Source: Lachnospiraceae bacterium
GTDB taxonomy: Bacteria; Bacillota; Clostridia; Lachnospirales; Lachnospiraceae
Direction of reading: 5' to 3'
Assembly (NCBI GenBank): GCA_016293925.1
Contig: JAEDCX010000061.1
Location: 1-15,544 of the forward strand
Length of the DNA: 15,544 nt
In this document: piece by piece, positions 15,221-15,544 of the stretch
Layout: every line of letters starts with the position of its first letter
Numbering within the stretch: position 1 is the stretch's first letter
Notes under the pieces: model-generated
The model's input: only the letters and a program-made list of their open reading frames with translations
Databases searched by the model: none
Told to the model about the DNA's origin: nothing
Position numbers and translations under genes: made by a program

Positions 15221-15272
15221 GATAGCAGGTTTTTCTTTTACGAGGAATTGTGTGAGAGGACATAGAAGTATC

Positions 15273-15544
15273 ATGAGACACATACAGAATAAGAAATGTA
15301 AGCGTTACAATCATCATACCGAGTACAGTCGGTGGGGCTGCAGAGGGCTTGTGTTTCTGCTGATGCTGGTTCTGACTGTGACTACGGGAATAACCGGATG
15401 CGGAGGAAAGACAGCCGGGAGTACGGAGAACACGGACGGTTCTGCCGCAGGGATAGGGCAGGAGACGGAAGTGACTGATAAGAAAGAGGATCAGGGCGCA
15501 GAAGATACGAAGACGGAACCGGGAAGCAACAATCCGGATGCGGA
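15273..15544 (+). CDS. Lipoprotein, N-terminal part only
   Basis: An ATG at 15273, after GAGAGGA, opens a frame of 90 codons that runs off the window. A basic N-terminus of about 24 residues precedes a hydrophobic stretch (LVFLLMLVLTVTTGI) and a lipobox-like ITGC-GG with the cysteine at 43. An acidic, Thr/Gly/Ser-rich linker follows (TENTDGSAAG... and KEDQGAEDTKTEPG). This is a surface or secreted lipoprotein. It lies 52 bp after mfd with no terminator between, so it probably belongs to the pth-mfd transcript. In related Clostridia a PrsA/parvulin-type peptidyl-prolyl isomerase often follows mfd, which makes that the best guess, but no catalytic domain is visible here. The n-region before the hydrophobic stretch is longer than usual. 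Confidence 0.7.
   Translation, partial: MRHIQNKKCKRYNHHTEYSRWGCRGLVFLLMLVLTVTTGITGCGGKTAGSTENTDGSAAGIGQETEVTDKKEDQGAEDTKTEPGSNNPDA

Overview
The window looks like a piece of a Clostridia chromosome, most likely a Lachnospiraceae-type Firmicute. This is inferred from several features: a GlgC/GlgD pair, a DnaD-type primosome protein, a DnaC/DnaI-like loader with a cysteine cluster, an unusually long and divergent PRPP synthetase, the pth-mfd gene order, strong AGGAGG-type ribosome binding sites, and frequent TTG/GTG starts. No rRNA, tRNA, CRISPR array, insertion sequence or phage gene was seen.

Layout, left to right. Positions 1-127 have no gene, only a perfect 20-bp palindrome and a terminator. 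Positions 128-549 are a decayed DUF3800 gene (frameshift plus two apparent internal losses). Two tandem hairpins with a T-run follow, then an extended -10 promoter, then a two-gene polar amino-acid ABC importer (permease and ATPase, 757-2224) with no binding-protein gene in view. A bidirectional terminator at 2245-2319 separates it from a convergent minus-strand block. In transcription order that block is murC (8234 to 6858), a regulatory intergenic region, then the tightly packed set dnaD-like, dnaC/dnaI-like, divergent prs and an EamA/DMT permease (6564 to 2322). From 8569 the plus strand carries glgC-glgD (overlapping ATGA), a strong terminator, then pth, mfd and the start of a lipoprotein gene that runs off the end.

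The most interesting place is the 293-bp murC-dnaD intergenic region. It holds two abutting pairs of DnaA boxes (three perfect TTATCCACA 9-mers and one with a single mismatch, all in the same orientation). Between the pairs lies a murC-side terminator hairpin overlapped by competing inverted repeats. An extended -10 promoter follows for the helicase-loading genes dnaD and dnaC/dnaI. This suggests, as inference, a DnaA-responsive switch or DnaA-titrating site controlling replication-loader genes that are co-transcribed with a PRPP synthetase. A second regulatory stretch is the 334-bp murC/glgC divergent region, which has both promoters, a pair of long direct repeats about 41 bp apart, and an inverted copy of part of the repeat on the glgC -10.

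Functionally the window combines amino-acid uptake, peptidoglycan precursor synthesis (MurC), replication initiation (DnaD and loader), nucleotide precursor supply (PRPP), glycogen synthesis (GlgC/GlgD), translation recycling (Pth) and transcription-coupled repair (Mfd). Long open frames antisense to glgD, pth and mfd were judged to be codon-usage shadows.
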